Shown here in pieces: positions 10,422 to 18,208 of a stretch of 41,073 nucleotides of DNA (position 1 is the stretch's first letter; each line of letters opens with the position of its first letter). The DNA is from a virus. The stretch lies in IMG/VR virus record IMGVR_UViG_3300008108_006104, positions 1-41,073 of that record; one strand, written 5' to 3'. The translations under genes were made by a program, and so were the position numbers. The notes beneath the pieces were generated by a model, which did not search any database, was not told the DNA's origin, and was given only the letters and a program-made list of their open reading frames with translations.

Positions 10422-10794
10422 GCTTGTTCTTGTAATCGGCTACCGCTGCTTTAATCGCATCTTCTGCTAGAATACTACAGTGTATTTTTACTGGAGGAAG
10501 AGCTAATTCTTCTGCAATCTCGCTATTACGAATATTACTAGCAGCATCAATGTGCATTCCTTTAACCATCTCAGTGACAAGACTCGAGCTGGCGATTGCT
10601 GAACCGCATCCATATGTCTTAAAACGAGCATCTCTAATAATACCATTTTCATCTACCTTTATTTGTAGTTTCATAACATCGCCACAAGCAGGGGCACCGA
10701 CCATACCAGTACCGATATCAATATCACTCTTATCAAAAGATCCGACATTCCTGGGATTTTCATAATGGTCGATTACTTTTGCTGAATAGGCCAT
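10405..10794 (-). CDS. iscU: Iron-sulfur cluster scaffold IscU (129 aa)
   Basis: Scaffold on which a [2Fe-2S] cluster is assembled from iron and from sulfur supplied by the cysteine desulfurase IscS. The cluster ligands match E. coli IscU numbering: C37 (APACGD, with D39), C63 (YGCGSAIAS) and H105/C106 (IHCSILAED). The helper-chaperone recognition motif region (LPPVKIHC) is present. The full domain is there. The ribosome site AAGGATGG overlaps the ATG, placed 2 nt after the stop of the 38-residue membrane peptide. No iscS, hscA/B or ferredoxin is in this window, so the host would have to supply sulfur and electrons. Confidence 0.95.
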   Translation of the reverse strand: MAYSAKVIDHYENPRNVGSFDKSDIDIGTGMVGAPACGDVMKLQIKVDENGIIRDARFKTYGCGSAIASSSLVTEMVKGMHIDAASNIRNSEIAEELALPPVKIHCSILAEDAIKAAVADYKNKHDYTN

Positions 10795-10796
10795 CC

Positions 10797-10913
10797 TTAA
10801 CCCTTTTTAAACAGACTTAGTATTTTAGCCTGAATTGTTTTGGCAAAGTCGGGCTGAGGAAAATTCCAACCAATAAATGCACCTAGTGCTAACCAAAATA
10901 ATGTTTCTAACAT
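10797..10913 (-). CDS. Small single-span membrane peptide (38 aa)
   Basis: A short gene between SOD and iscU. It starts at ATG 10913-10911 with a GGAG ribosome site 6 nt upstream and stops at 10799-10797. The product begins METLFW-like (M-L-E-T-L-F-W-L-A-L-G-A-F-I-G-W), one hydrophobic span, followed by a short amphipathic tail ending FKKG. Spacing to both neighbours is 1-2 nt, which argues strongly that it is real. Peptides of this look are frequent between genes of marine T4-like phages. No function can be assigned. Confidence 0.8.
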   Translation of the reverse strand: MLETLFWLALGAFIGWNFPQPDFAKTIQAKILSLFKKG

Positions 10914-10914
10914 A

Positions 10915-11475
10915 TCATTCTCCTATTAAGCGGTCGTTAACGACAGACCAGTCGATAATACGCCAAATATTATTTAGATATTTGGCTTTATCCTGTTGGT
11001 AATCTAATGCCCAAGCGTGTTCCCACCAATCAATAAGCAGAGCAATCTTCATGCCTTTTTTGTATTCGTGATTGGGAATGGTATGCAGTTTGCCCGCAGT
11101 ATCCATGTAAACCCAACCTGATCCTTGAATAGCCATTGCTTCTTTTTCTACAGCTTGTTTAAAGGAATCAAATGAACCGTAAACGCTGTTAATTAATTCA
11201 CCTGCTGCTTCTGTAGGTTTATTAGCAGCTCTCGGAGGAGTTAGGTTTCCAAAGTACAAATTATGTAGCATTGCACCGCCATAATTAAATTTAGAATCAC
11301 CTTCTCCGGCATTGTATCTTTCAAAATACTTGGCAGCTAGGCCTGAATAATGATAGTCGAGAGTAGCTTTACTCATAACGGGATCAAGTTCTTCTTTGCC
11401 AAAACTCAGTTTGTTTTGAACAATTTCTCTAGTATCAGTATCTTCGTGTAGGTATTTGATGAAATGTAGCGCCAT
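10915..11475 (-). CDS. sod: Iron/manganese superoxide dismutase (186 aa)
   Basis: Converts superoxide to hydrogen peroxide and oxygen. The four metal ligands of the Fe/Mn SOD family are visible: H42 (DYHYSG), H71 (MLHNLYFG), D149 and H153 (IDWWEHAW). Y50 corresponds to the conserved gateway tyrosine. Two features are unusual. The gateway histidine next to it appears to be Leu46, and the outer-sphere position held by Gln in FeSOD is Gly, with a His (IPNHE, H136) where MnSOD has its Gln. Metal use therefore cannot be told from sequence. No signal peptide is seen, so the enzyme is cytoplasmic. It leads the SOD-peptide-IscU-IscA run, where protecting Fe-S clusters from superoxide would make sense. 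Confidence 0.93.
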   Translation of the reverse strand: MALHFIKYLHEDTDTREIVQNKLSFGKEELDPVMSKATLDYHYSGLAAKYFERYNAGEGDSKFNYGGAMLHNLYFGNLTPPRAANKPTEAAGELINSVYGSFDSFKQAVEKEAMAIQGSGWVYMDTAGKLHTIPNHEYKKGMKIALLIDWWEHAWALDYQQDKAKYLNNIWRIIDWSVVNDRLIGE

Positions 11476-11488
11476 CCTGTATTTAGTG

Positions 11489-11496
11489 TATAAATA
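11489..11496 (+). promoter_or_regulatory. T4-type late promoter box
   Basis: Exact TATAAATA, the box read by the T4 late sigma factor gp55. It lies 21 nt upstream of the ATG at 11517, with an AAGGAG ribosome site in between. Confidence 0.7.
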
Positions 11497-11516
11497 ACCT
11501 ACAAGGAGATTTTAAT

Positions 11517-11822
11517 ATGATCGGTTTATTAAAGAAACTATTTGGTTCTAAGCCAGCAGAACAAACTGCGGAAGTTCCATATAAGGTAGAGGCAGCACCA
11601 GTAATTGAGTTGGTACCATCACCTGCTCCGGCAGTTGATGCAGTGGTAGTTGTTCCAGAAGCAGTTGCGCCAGCGGCAGTAGTTGAGGCAGCACCAAAAA
11701 CAGAGCCACAGAAAAAGGCTGCTCCTGCAAAGAAAGCAGCCCCAAAGAAGCAACAGTTTGCCAAAAAGCCTGCAACAGCTAAAAAGCCACCTGCTCCTAA
11801 AAAACCAAAATCACAAGCCTAA
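11517..11822 (+). CDS. Lys/Ala/Pro-rich histone-like protein (101 aa)
   Basis: Starts with a short amphipathic stretch (MIGLLKKLFG), then an acidic Ala/Val/Pro-rich segment, and ends in a strongly basic tail of KKAAP, KKQQ and KKP units (residues about 65-101). The tail resembles histone H1, AlgP or Hc1-like repeats, which bind DNA non-specifically. The composition alone is the evidence, so a structural linker role is also possible. A strong AAGGAG ribosome site and an exact late box sit just upstream, so high late expression is expected. It is divergent from SOD and its last 12 nt overlap the convergent uvdE gene. Confidence 0.75.
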   Translation: MIGLLKKLFGSKPAEQTAEVPYKVEAAPVIELVPSPAPAVDAVVVVPEAVAPAAVVEAAPKTEPQKKAAPAKKAAPKKQQFAKKPATAKKPPAPKKPKSQA

Positions 11823-12836
11823 TTTTTTAGCTTGTTCATAAAGTGCAAAGCTGGCCAAGTTCTTGGCCTTGCTTTCGCACATGATATCGAATTGGTCTCT
11901 AAAGCTCAAGGCCCATTCATTCACTACTGTATTCCAATAGAAGTTTGAGTGTGCTCTGAGCTTTTGTTTTTTGTAGCCGGATTCAATTAGCGTATCAAGG
12001 GCGGGAAAGGCGTCTGTGGCATGGCCAATAACAACGTCTTCCCGTGAAACACTATAATGTATAACAGGGCGCACACCACGCCAACTATCAATAATCCTTT
12101 TAACACGGTCATCATTCGGGTCAATATATTCTCCTGAGTTAATCCAATGGTGATGAATATCTAGTACCAAGGCACAGTCTTTAGCTAGTTCAATACTAGA
12201 ATCAATACCCCAAGTCATTTCATCATTTTCGATTGTAATACAATTACGAGCTTCGGGGCTGAGCCTAGTCAACGCTCTGCGGATACCTTCGGGACCTTCG
12301 CGGCCTGAGATATGTACATTAATTTTAAAGTCTTGAAATGTCTTACCGTAGCCCATCCATCGGGCCATATCGGTATGATACTCGAATTCTTCGATCGATC
12401 GTTCTACAATGCCCGGATTACTAGAGGCAAGCACAGTAAACTGACCAGGATGCATACTGAGCCTAACACTATTCTTGCGAGCCAGATCTCCCACTTCTCC
12501 AAATGCTCTTTCGCAATAGGCTCGGACATCGGGAAGCCGCCAAAACCCGCACCAATCCTGCTGAGTATATACAGGAAGTATATCGCTAGAGAGTCGTACC
12601 ATTCTAAGATTTTCATCTTGTTCTCCAACTAATTCTACTAGTTTACGAGTAGCTTCGATGTTGCCTACCATTAGGTCCCACAGCTTTTGTTCAGCTACTT
12701 CTTTAGTCTGTCTATTTAACCAAGCTACTGTGGTACTACCAGTGTTATACTGTTTGCAATTGTCAGCCTGTTTGATACCGTCAATCTGACTAGGACCGTC
12801 GATCCACTTGCAGGCAAAGCCAATACGTTTTGTCAT
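11811..12836 (-). CDS. uvsE: UV DNA damage endonuclease UvdE (341 aa)
   Basis: TIM-barrel nuclease of the UVDE family, which nicks 5' of cyclobutane dimers and 6-4 photoproducts. Family blocks in order: IGFACKW at the start, VRLSSDILP, RLSMHPGQF, INVHISG, ITIENDE, LVLDIHHHW and HAHSNFYW-like segments carrying the His/Glu/Asp metal ligands. The ATG at 12836 was chosen because the N-terminus then begins MTKRIGFACK as in the family and because it overlaps the TGA of the upstream gene as ATGA; earlier in-frame codons would add an unrelated 23 residues. A light-damage repair gene suits a virus of sunlit water. Confidence 0.93.
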   Translation of the reverse strand: MTKRIGFACKWIDGPSQIDGIKQADNCKQYNTGSTTVAWLNRQTKEVAEQKLWDLMVGNIEATRKLVELVGEQDENLRMVRLSSDILPVYTQQDWCGFWRLPDVRAYCERAFGEVGDLARKNSVRLSMHPGQFTVLASSNPGIVERSIEEFEYHTDMARWMGYGKTFQDFKINVHISGREGPEGIRRALTRLSPEARNCITIENDEMTWGIDSSIELAKDCALVLDIHHHWINSGEYIDPNDDRVKRIIDSWRGVRPVIHYSVSREDVVIGHATDAFPALDTLIESGYKKQKLRAHSNFYWNTVVNEWALSFRDQFDIMCESKAKNLASFALYEQAKKLGL

Positions 12837-13132
12837 TTTTTTGCTTTCGCTGAAATTACATTGGCGATACGGAAGGATCGCCATTCCTTTTTGTCCAAAC
12901 ACCAAACGCTCAAGACATCCGGATTAACTTTCTTTTCTTTCTTTACTATAGGAAAGTCAACGGGATTATCAGTGTTAGTGAAGTGTGGAGCAGGGATAGG
13001 ATCAGGAATAAACTCTGCCTTAAGTGTGCAAGGCATTGATCTGACCTCTCCATTTACTTTGGTAAATTCTACAATGCACTCATTTTCGAGAAGTAAAGTG
13101 CGCAGGGCTTCGGCGGTAATAGTATTTGTCAT
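12833..13132 (-). CDS. Small Sm/SH3-like phage protein, DUF2693 type (99 aa)
   Basis: The segment CIVEFTKVNGEVRSMPCTL at residues about 19-37, followed near the C-terminus by LSVWCLDKKEWRSFRI, matches the pattern of the WYL_2/DUF2693 family of small beta-barrel proteins found in T4-like phages. Molecular role unknown; nucleic-acid binding is a guess from the fold. A perfect sigma-70 promoter lies just upstream (13139-13167), and the gene is joined to uvdE by an ATGA overlap, so both are probably early genes. Confidence 0.75.
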   Translation of the reverse strand: MTNTITAEALRTLLLENECIVEFTKVNGEVRSMPCTLKAEFIPDPIPAPHFTNTDNPVDFPIVKKEKKVNPDVLSVWCLDKKEWRSFRIANVISAKAKK

Positions 13133-13138
13133 GCTACT

Positions 13139-13167
13139 ATTATAGCATGATTACCGCCAGTTGTCAA
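13139..13167 (-). promoter_or_regulatory. Consensus sigma-70 promoter
   Basis: On the minus strand TTGACA (13167-13162), a 17-nt spacer and TATAAT (13144-13139) match the consensus exactly. The -10 box is preceded by CATGC. It points at the gene starting at 13132, with about 7 nt between the -10 box and the ATG, so the transcript would have almost no leader. The -35 lies inside the 3' end of the glycosyltransferase gene. Confidence 0.85.
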
Positions 13168-13981
13168 CGATAAATTGATCCATAACTTCGTCGGGCTTTG
13201 GATCACCGTGAAATACACTAACGGAACATTCTGGATGCACTCGTGGACTTCTGACATCTTTAAAATATCTTTTACCATTTGCGTAGACTAATTCATTACG
13301 ATCTCGAATTTCCCATTTATAACTCATTATCCATTTCTCTGGCCAGAATGTTATTCTGCTTTTAGCCACTTGCCAAATCCAATCTTGATCGCCGTGTAGT
13401 TTTTGAGCCTGCTTGGGATTAGTCTTAAATGAAGTGAATATATCGGGATGTAGTCCGGCCGGCCAACTCATTGTAGAGCTGTTAAGAACATTCCATTGCG
13501 GGTTGAATTTTCTATTAAAATCTCTAATGCCAAGAAACTCTTGATTATATCCGGCAACCAATTTGTCTATGTTGTGATGTATAACAATGTCAAGATCAAA
13601 ATATAAAATTCTACCTTTTAGATTTAGACTAGGATCAAACATGTGAACCTTGTGCCACCAGCCTTTGGCATAACCTTCATTAGGTCTAACAATACTACGA
13701 ACACCGTCTATTGGATGTTGATCATCTGTTAGACAATAAAATTCATATGGGACAGTTAAATGTCTAGCAACCATATTGCGTAGTCGCTCAACATATTCTC
13801 GACCGTATCGTGTTCCGAATCGCACACACAATACTGAAACAGAATCTAACGACGTATTAATAGCAGGTGCATTTACAACTTCATTTACTACTGTTGATTC
13901 TTCGGGCAAAGTACCAAATAGTTTATACGTTCGATTTTGTTCTTTGGTCCATTGAGACCTAGCTTCTTTTGACAATTTCAT
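13151..13981 (-). CDS. GT-A type glycosyltransferase (276 aa)
   Basis: Nucleotide-sugar transferase. The core [20 protein letters not shown] (about 48-67) starts a Rossmann-like half, CLTDD follows, and [10 protein letters not shown] (125-134) has the DxD motif (D129, D131) that binds the metal and sugar nucleotide. HGDQDW (about 195-200) and a C-terminal VFHGDPKP segment are typical of GT8-like enzymes. Its start overlaps the end of kdsA by 23 nt, which suggests co-translation and a role in sugar transfer to a glycan or virion protein. Acceptor and sugar donor are unknown. Confidence 0.82.
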   Translation of the reverse strand: MKLSKEARSQWTKEQNRTYKLFGTLPEESTVVNEVVNAPAINTSLDSVSVLCVRFGTRYGREYVERLRNMVARHLTVPYEFYCLTDDQHPIDGVRSIVRPNEGYAKGWWHKVHMFDPSLNLKGRILYFDLDIVIHHNIDKLVAGYNQEFLGIRDFNRKFNPQWNVLNSSTMSWPAGLHPDIFTSFKTNPKQAQKLHGDQDWIWQVAKSRITFWPEKWIMSYKWEIRDRNELVYANGKRYFKDVRSPRVHPECSVSVFHGDPKPDEVMDQFIVDNWR

Positions 13982-14786
13982 CTATGGCTACAAGTGGTTT
14001 TAATATTTCGTTTAGATCATCTAACTTGATCATGTTAGGACCATCACTAGGTGCGGAGTCTGGATCTTCATGGCATTCCATAAACACAGCAGCCACTGAT
14101 CCAGTGGCTACAGCCGCCCTCGCCAAGTATGGGACCATATTTCGATCACCGCCGGATCGTTCTCCCATTCCTCCAGGCTGTTGAACACTATGAGTGGCAT
14201 CAAAGACCACTGGATACCCGGTGCCAGCCATAATGGGTAGACTACGCATATCAACAACAAGATTATTATATCCATGAGTGTATCCTCTTTCACATAACAT
14301 AATGCGTTCATTGCCAGTTGAAGCAATCTTTGCCGCAACATTTTTCATATCATGCGGAGCAAGAAACTGCCCCTTCTTAACGTTAACCACACAACCCGTT
14401 TCACCTGCGGCTATCAACAGATCAGTTTGACGACAAAGAAATGCAGGGATTTGTAATATGTCAATACCTGCTTCAGCACATTCCTTTGCTTGCCACGTTT
14501 CATGAATATCAGTTAAAACAGGCACTCCAAACTGATGTTTGATACCGTTAAGAATTTTTAATCCTTCGTCGATGCCTACACCTCGTTTAGTAGTGATACT
14601 AGAACGATTGGCTTTGTCAAAACTGCTTTTGTATATTAAAGGAATACCAAGCAATGCTGTAATAGCAATAAGTCGAGCGCAGGTGTCTTCGGCATGATCT
14701 TGACTTTCTATTTGACAAGGACCGGCAATAAGAACAAGTGGCAACCGATTACTGATGGTAAGATTGTTGATATTAAATGTACGCAT
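13959..14786 (-). CDS. kdsA: 3-deoxy-D-manno-octulosonate 8-phosphate synthase KdsA (275 aa)
   Basis: Condenses phosphoenolpyruvate with arabinose 5-phosphate to Kdo-8-phosphate, the first committed step to Kdo, a sugar of lipopolysaccharide inner core. Full-length family match: AGPCQIES (21-28), [57 protein letters not shown] and [12 protein letters not shown]. The cysteine in GPC marks the metal-dependent class, as in Aquifex, whereas E. coli has Asn there. The ATG at 14786 was chosen because it starts MRTFNINNL and does not overlap the upstream small gene. Kdo genes are unusual in phages; other Kdo steps are not in the window. Confidence 0.93.
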   Translation of the reverse strand: MRTFNINNLTISNRLPLVLIAGPCQIESQDHAEDTCARLIAITALLGIPLIYKSSFDKANRSSITTKRGVGIDEGLKILNGIKHQFGVPVLTDIHETWQAKECAEAGIDILQIPAFLCRQTDLLIAAGETGCVVNVKKGQFLAPHDMKNVAAKIASTGNERIMLCERGYTHGYNNLVVDMRSLPIMAGTGYPVVFDATHSVQQPGGMGERSGGDRNMVPYLARAAVATGSVAAVFMECHEDPDSAPSDGPNMIKLDDLNEILKPLVAIDEIVKRS

Positions 14787-14794
14787 ATAATTAT

Positions 14795-14986
14795 TTACCA
14801 ATGCCTGATGGTGTTGGCAATAATAAAGCAACAGGTTATAACGTGTATGATTACCCAGAATGTTTTAAAGAATAGAGCCCAACGAGCTTCTCTTAAAGTT
14901 AAGATGGGAACATCCGGACGATCGTCATCCGTGTTCCCCATTAAATGCCCAGTTGCCCGGGCCCATACTTTTTCAATGCTATTCAT
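14795..14986 (-). CDS. Small membrane protein (63 aa)
   Basis: Hydrophilic N-terminal half ([20 protein letters not shown]) followed by one hydrophobic span at about residues 39-60 ([20 protein letters not shown]). It begins immediately after the QueD-like stop codon and ends 8 nt before kdsA, so it fits the operon. The family was not recognised. Confidence 0.7.
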   Translation of the reverse strand: MNSIEKVWARATGHLMGNTDDDRPDVPILTLREARWALFFKTFWVIIHVITCCFIIANTIRHW

Positions 14987-15472
14987 TTAGCCTTCGTATG
15001 TAGCTGAGTTAGCACCATGTTCGAATACCTCAACAGATTTAACTCTTACTGTTGGATTAATAGGATATCTCATGTCGCCACTGGCAATTAGTTCTGCCAT
15101 TTTGTCATAGCACATTTTAGCAAACATCTCACAGCCTACACCTTCTACTATACGTAGATTGCATATACCACTGTTTTTGAATCCGCCAGCAATTTCGTTT
15201 AGCTTTTGAAATGTGTTTAGATGGGGATCGTCAGCCGCAATAACCAGGGTATGATCAAACATGTCATCGGCCCATGCCTTGAATTCTTTAAGCCCACCAA
15301 AGTCCATACACCAGTTTTTATCATCTAGTGTGTCGCATTCAAATATTAATTTAATGCCAATTGAATAACCATGTAATGTAGAACAGTGGCTGTGTGTGGC
15401 ACGCCATTGTCTAAAACAGCATGACAGTCCTCTGTCGTTTCCGTAAGTTTTTGTCGAGTAAAATTTTGCCAT
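14987..15472 (-). CDS. queD: Phage-type QueD/6-pyruvoyl-tetrahydropterin synthase-like protein (161 aa)
   Basis: QueD makes 6-carboxytetrahydropterin on the way to preQ0/queuosine; in phages this route often feeds 7-deazaguanine DNA modification. The signature THSHCSTLHGYSIGI (26-40) aligns the catalytic Cys (C30) and first zinc His (H34), but the normal HGH is HGY (Y36), as I recall from cyanophage homologues. FDHTL (about 75-79) and VKSVEVFEH near the end match the conserved second half. The start has AAGGAG 9 nt upstream. QueC, QueE and FolE are not in this window. The substituted zinc ligand means a changed activity is possible. Confidence 0.82.
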   Translation of the reverse strand: MAKFYSTKTYGNDRGLSCCFRQWRATHSHCSTLHGYSIGIKLIFECDTLDDKNWCMDFGGLKEFKAWADDMFDHTLVIAADDPHLNTFQKLNEIAGGFKNSGICNLRIVEGVGCEMFAKMCYDKMAELIASGDMRYPINPTVRVKSVEVFEHGANSATYEG

Positions 15473-15568
15473 CTCTAGTCTCCTTAATAATGAGCAAGTT
15501 TGACGACATGCAGAGTTTATAAAGCGGGATGAATGACGTAAAAAGTCCGCTGTGCCTGTGTGTATAGA

Positions 15569-16144
15569 TTAATTATACAAGGTATTTATAGGTAATGCAA
15601 CCCCAATAGATTCTTTTTTAACATTATCGTGTTGCCATTCTGTGGGCATCTTCCAACCTTCGGTATTGATAATGTTGAATTGAATGTTGGGATACAATGA
15701 AAAAAGTTTTCCAATTTGATAAATCCAGTAGCTAGGATCAACAGCACTAGAATTTGGATTAGAATAGTTATTGGTTCCCTTGTAGATGTTGTTTACAAGG
15801 TCCTGTCTTCCGTATAGATCAAATCCAACTAATGATACTGTTGGTAAATTTAATTGTGCGGCAATAAGAACAGCGTATGGACCCGAACCCCAATGTACTG
15901 GCTTGTCTGGACGAAGTTCTCCTTGATAGGGCAAGTCAGGTAGAAGTTTTACGTTTTTATTCTTTTCTATTTTTCTAAAATAGTGATGCCAGTTATCTCG
16001 AACATGTATTGTTGTATTGGCAGTTGTGGGATTTTCTAGAGCTTCACGAACCATTCGGTGGTCGCAGCAGACAAGATGATCAACTACAATGTCTCTATGC
16101 AAGGCATTACAGCCCACAAATAAATGTGTATCTTTAAATCCCAA
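15569..16144 (-). CDS. GT29/DUF115-like protein, N-terminus missing or out of frame (191 aa)
   Basis: Contains THLFVGCNALHRDIVVDHLV (about 6-25), HVRDNWHHYF and HWGSGPYAVLIAA...VSLVGFDLYG, the layout of phage proteins related to sialyltransferase GT29 and DUF115/MptE-like enzymes that act on nucleotide-linked sugars. No ATG fits: the frame opens with TTG at 16144 and can be read back only a few codons, while the homologous core has already begun. Relatives normally have a further N-terminal strand of about 20 residues. The preceding structural gene runs into it in the +0 frame and this frame is -1 to it, so the two genes look fused or truncated at 16.14 kb. Confidence 0.7.
   Translation of the reverse strand: MGFKDTHLFVGCNALHRDIVVDHLVCCDHRMVREALENPTTANTTIHVRDNWHHYFRKIEKNKNVKLLPDLPYQGELRPDKPVHWGSGPYAVLIAAQLNLPTVSLVGFDLYGRQDLVNNIYKGTNNYSNPNSSAVDPSYWIYQIGKLFSLYPNIQFNIINTEGWKMPTEWQHDNVKKESIGVALPINTLYN
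15583..15590 (-). promoter_or_regulatory. T4-type late promoter box
   Basis: Exact TATAAATA on the minus strand, at the very end of the upstream gene and about 110 nt before the QueD start. The 96-nt stretch between 15473 and 15568 holds no gene that can be supported, only this promoter's leader and a Shine-Dalgarno site (AAGGAG). Confidence 0.6.
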
Positions 16145-16950
16145 CCTACGCCAGTGCCTACTCTAGCGCCTGTGTTCCAAACAATGTCGCCCACGGAGTA
16201 AGTGCCTTCTTGAGGGGGAGTTCCTGCATACATATGAACATGTCCGCCGAATCGAACAGCACCAGCAACATGTAGATCAACTGCCGGATCGGGATTCTCA
16301 ACCCCAATACTCAGCTTACCGTTAATTTTGACCTGTATAGGATTGCGATTAGGATTACCTAGTTCGATATTACCGTTGGCCTTAACTGCAATTCGTGTGG
16401 TATTATCTGTGACAATATCAAAATCTGTACTGGCAAAGGTGCCAACCATTCCGTGGAAATCATCGTTAGTGCCTAGCATTACCTCAATAGCATTTTCTGC
16501 AACACTAAGAGCAGCATTGGGTGCGTCAGTACCTAGGCCTAATCTATCAGTAGTTCCGTTATAGATTAGATATTGATTGATGTTTAATGAACCGTCAACA
16601 ATCAAACCCTTAAGTCTGCCCACTGTCTGTAGATTACTTTTAACTACAGACGATCCTAATTCTTTAGTTGACAATACAACGCTATTTCCAATAGAAAAAT
16701 GCTTGTCTTTGTCTAGGTCGATGTTTTCGGAAGAGAAAAATCTACCAGGATTTCCGTTAAAAACTAACTGCTTAGTAACGCCGTCACCGCTCCAGATAAT
16801 GCCCTTACCAAAATTTCCTTCACCTTTTCGGGCACGGAATTCTAAGAATTGGGTTATTTCTTGGGCAACGGGTTGGTGGGCCGCATCAACAAGATCCTTA
16901 AGAACTTTGCTTAGGTCTGTTAGAGTTTGATCGATATTGGTATTGTTCAT
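16084..16950 (-). CDS. Virion structural protein, C-terminus disrupted (288 aa)
   Basis: Beta-rich phage structural protein: an N-terminal helix (IDQTLTDLSKVLKDLVD), a middle with GKGIIWSGDGVTKQLVF, then tail-fibre-like blocks RLGLGTDAPNAALSVAEN, KVKINGKLSIGVENPDPAVD and LHVAGAVRFGGHVHMYAGTP. The near end GTYSVGDIVWNTG...GVGW is a common last domain that in relatives continues with a V-C-x-R-x-G-T/N-P-G type tail. Here it breaks off after GVGW into about 15 unrelated residues. ATG 16950 was preferred to the upstream TTG. A GATAAATA box lies only 6 nt before this ATG. Confidence 0.78.
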   Translation of the reverse strand: MNNTNIDQTLTDLSKVLKDLVDAAHQPVAQEITQFLEFRARKGEGNFGKGIIWSGDGVTKQLVFNGNPGRFFSSENIDLDKDKHFSIGNSVVLSTKELGSSVVKSNLQTVGRLKGLIVDGSLNINQYLIYNGTTDRLGLGTDAPNAALSVAENAIEVMLGTNDDFHGMVGTFASTDFDIVTDNTTRIAVKANGNIELGNPNRNPIQVKINGKLSIGVENPDPAVDLHVAGAVRFGGHVHMYAGTPPQEGTYSVGDIVWNTGARVGTGVGWDLKIHIYLWAVMPCIETL

Positions 16951-16955
16951 ACCAG

Positions 16956-16963
16956 TATTTATC
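16956..16963 (-). promoter_or_regulatory. Late-promoter-like box (GATAAATA)
   Basis: One mismatch to TATAAATA. It sits 6 nt before the ATG at 16950, so a transcript starting there would have little or no leader. No regular ribosome site is seen between. Confidence 0.4.
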
Positions 16964-16980
16964 AAACTCCAATCTAAACA

Positions 16981-18147
16981 TTAGGCAATTTTTAACAGAA
17001 TTATGTCTTCGTTAATACGTCCGTTCATTTTAGTATCAACGGCATTGATATCCTCAAGGAACTTGCGTAGCACTACTTTACCTGCTGCCTTAAATTCTTT
17101 AAGTTGATCTGCGGGTTTACGTAGGGTTTTCTGTACAGATTTTGGTTCACTAAATCCTGTAATAGTTGTGCCTTTGATGCCAAGATCTTGAAATTCTTCT
17201 GCAACATACTTGCCCAATTTACGACTCTTGGTATTGTAGGTCCACAATTCTTTTGCACCCAAGATATCTGCAGGATTAATCGACACCAACTTTAGTGGCT
17301 CGTCTGCTTTTTTGTACTTGAGTTTGGCCACAATCTTCTCAGCAGGTACAGCTTTCTTAGCCTTGGGCTTGCGATTGACCTTAGCTTCTTGTGCTAGCAT
17401 TTCGCAGGCACTGACAATCTCTTGATAAAAAGCAGTAATTTTTCGCAGTTGTACCTTGCTCAAATGACTATACGCTTCTTTAAGTTGTTCATCTTTAGTT
17501 GTAGCTGCTTCTGTAAGTTCATCTAAATTTCTAGCATAGAAATCTTTAATGATACGAGCATGAGCTGCCTTGGCTTGATGCGCTTTTAACAAGTTGAGAA
17601 CTTTAAATGCTTTGGGATCAAACGCTTCAGGATCAAGCTGAAAGGATTCAATAGCGGTTTCGATTTCCTCAGTCATTTTGTATGATGACTCACGCACTCG
17701 TTCTTGAATACTAACAACAGGTACAGTAGATTTAACTTCTGCTACCGCTTCATCATCGACGTCATCTTTGCCTTCACTAACAATAGTAGCAATGGACTGT
17801 CCTAACCAAACTGCAGAACTACGACCATCATTAAAGTCTGCACGAACCGGTGGCATACCCTTTAGCAAGCAGGCTGCAATAGCACCAACAGTTGTACCGC
17901 AACGATTGTCTTTGGTCTTCTTAAATTCTGCTATCTGTTCTTTGGTATAACCATTCTGGCTCATCCAATTGATAACTTTGGGTTTGAGTTCTTTACCGCT
18001 AGACTCCAGACGATACCAACTCATAGCTGTATGGAAGTGACGCAAGAATTGATTGGTATCCCAAGATTCGTGACCATCCCACTTTGGACTAAAGTCTTTA
18101 CCTTTAGCTGCTCGGGCTTCTGCGAGATGTTTTGCTTTTGTGGCCAT
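16981..18147 (-). CDS. Unrecognised phage protein (388 aa)
   Basis: Not recognised with confidence. It is a hydrophilic protein rich in Lys, Ala and Glu with helical stretches. The N-terminal part has DGHESWDTNQFLRHFHTAMS and CGTTVGAIAACLLKGMPPVR; the middle (about 150-260) looks coiled-coil or helical; a basic linker NRKPKAKKAVP near 260 precedes a compact C-terminal domain. No transmembrane span or signal peptide. It has its own perfect sigma-70 promoter and a GGAG ribosome site, so early transcription and a role in takeover or replication are more likely than a virion role. This last point is inference. Confidence 0.75.
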   Translation of the reverse strand: MATKAKHLAEARAAKGKDFSPKWDGHESWDTNQFLRHFHTAMSWYRLESSGKELKPKVINWMSQNGYTKEQIAEFKKTKDNRCGTTVGAIAACLLKGMPPVRADFNDGRSSAVWLGQSIATIVSEGKDDVDDEAVAEVKSTVPVVSIQERVRESSYKMTEEIETAIESFQLDPEAFDPKAFKVLNLLKAHQAKAAHARIIKDFYARNLDELTEAATTKDEQLKEAYSHLSKVQLRKITAFYQEIVSACEMLAQEAKVNRKPKAKKAVPAEKIVAKLKYKKADEPLKLVSINPADILGAKELWTYNTKSRKLGKYVAEEFQDLGIKGTTITGFSEPKSVQKTLRKPADQLKEFKAAGKVVLRKFLEDINAVDTKMNGRINEDIILLKIA

Positions 18148-18179
18148 TACCGCACTCCTATTAATTAAACAATACTTAT

Positions 18180-18208
18180 ATTATAGCATCGTTTTATCTA
18201 ATTGTCAA
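18180..18208 (-). promoter_or_regulatory. Consensus sigma-70 promoter
   Basis: Minus strand TTGACA (18208-18203), 17-nt spacer, TATAAT (18185-18180). The -10 is preceded by GATGC, nearly the same as at 13.14 kb. It drives the 388-residue gene; the -35 lies in the 3' end of the upstream 68-residue gene. Confidence 0.85.

Noticed and set aside
11483-11775. Ala/Phe- or Leu-rich minus-strand frames
   Set aside because: They are antisense to the Lys/Ala/Pro-rich gene with the good ribosome site, and their composition is just its mirror.
12312-12632. Open frames on both strands within uvdE
   Set aside because: They overlap the conserved UvdE core and have no start signal.
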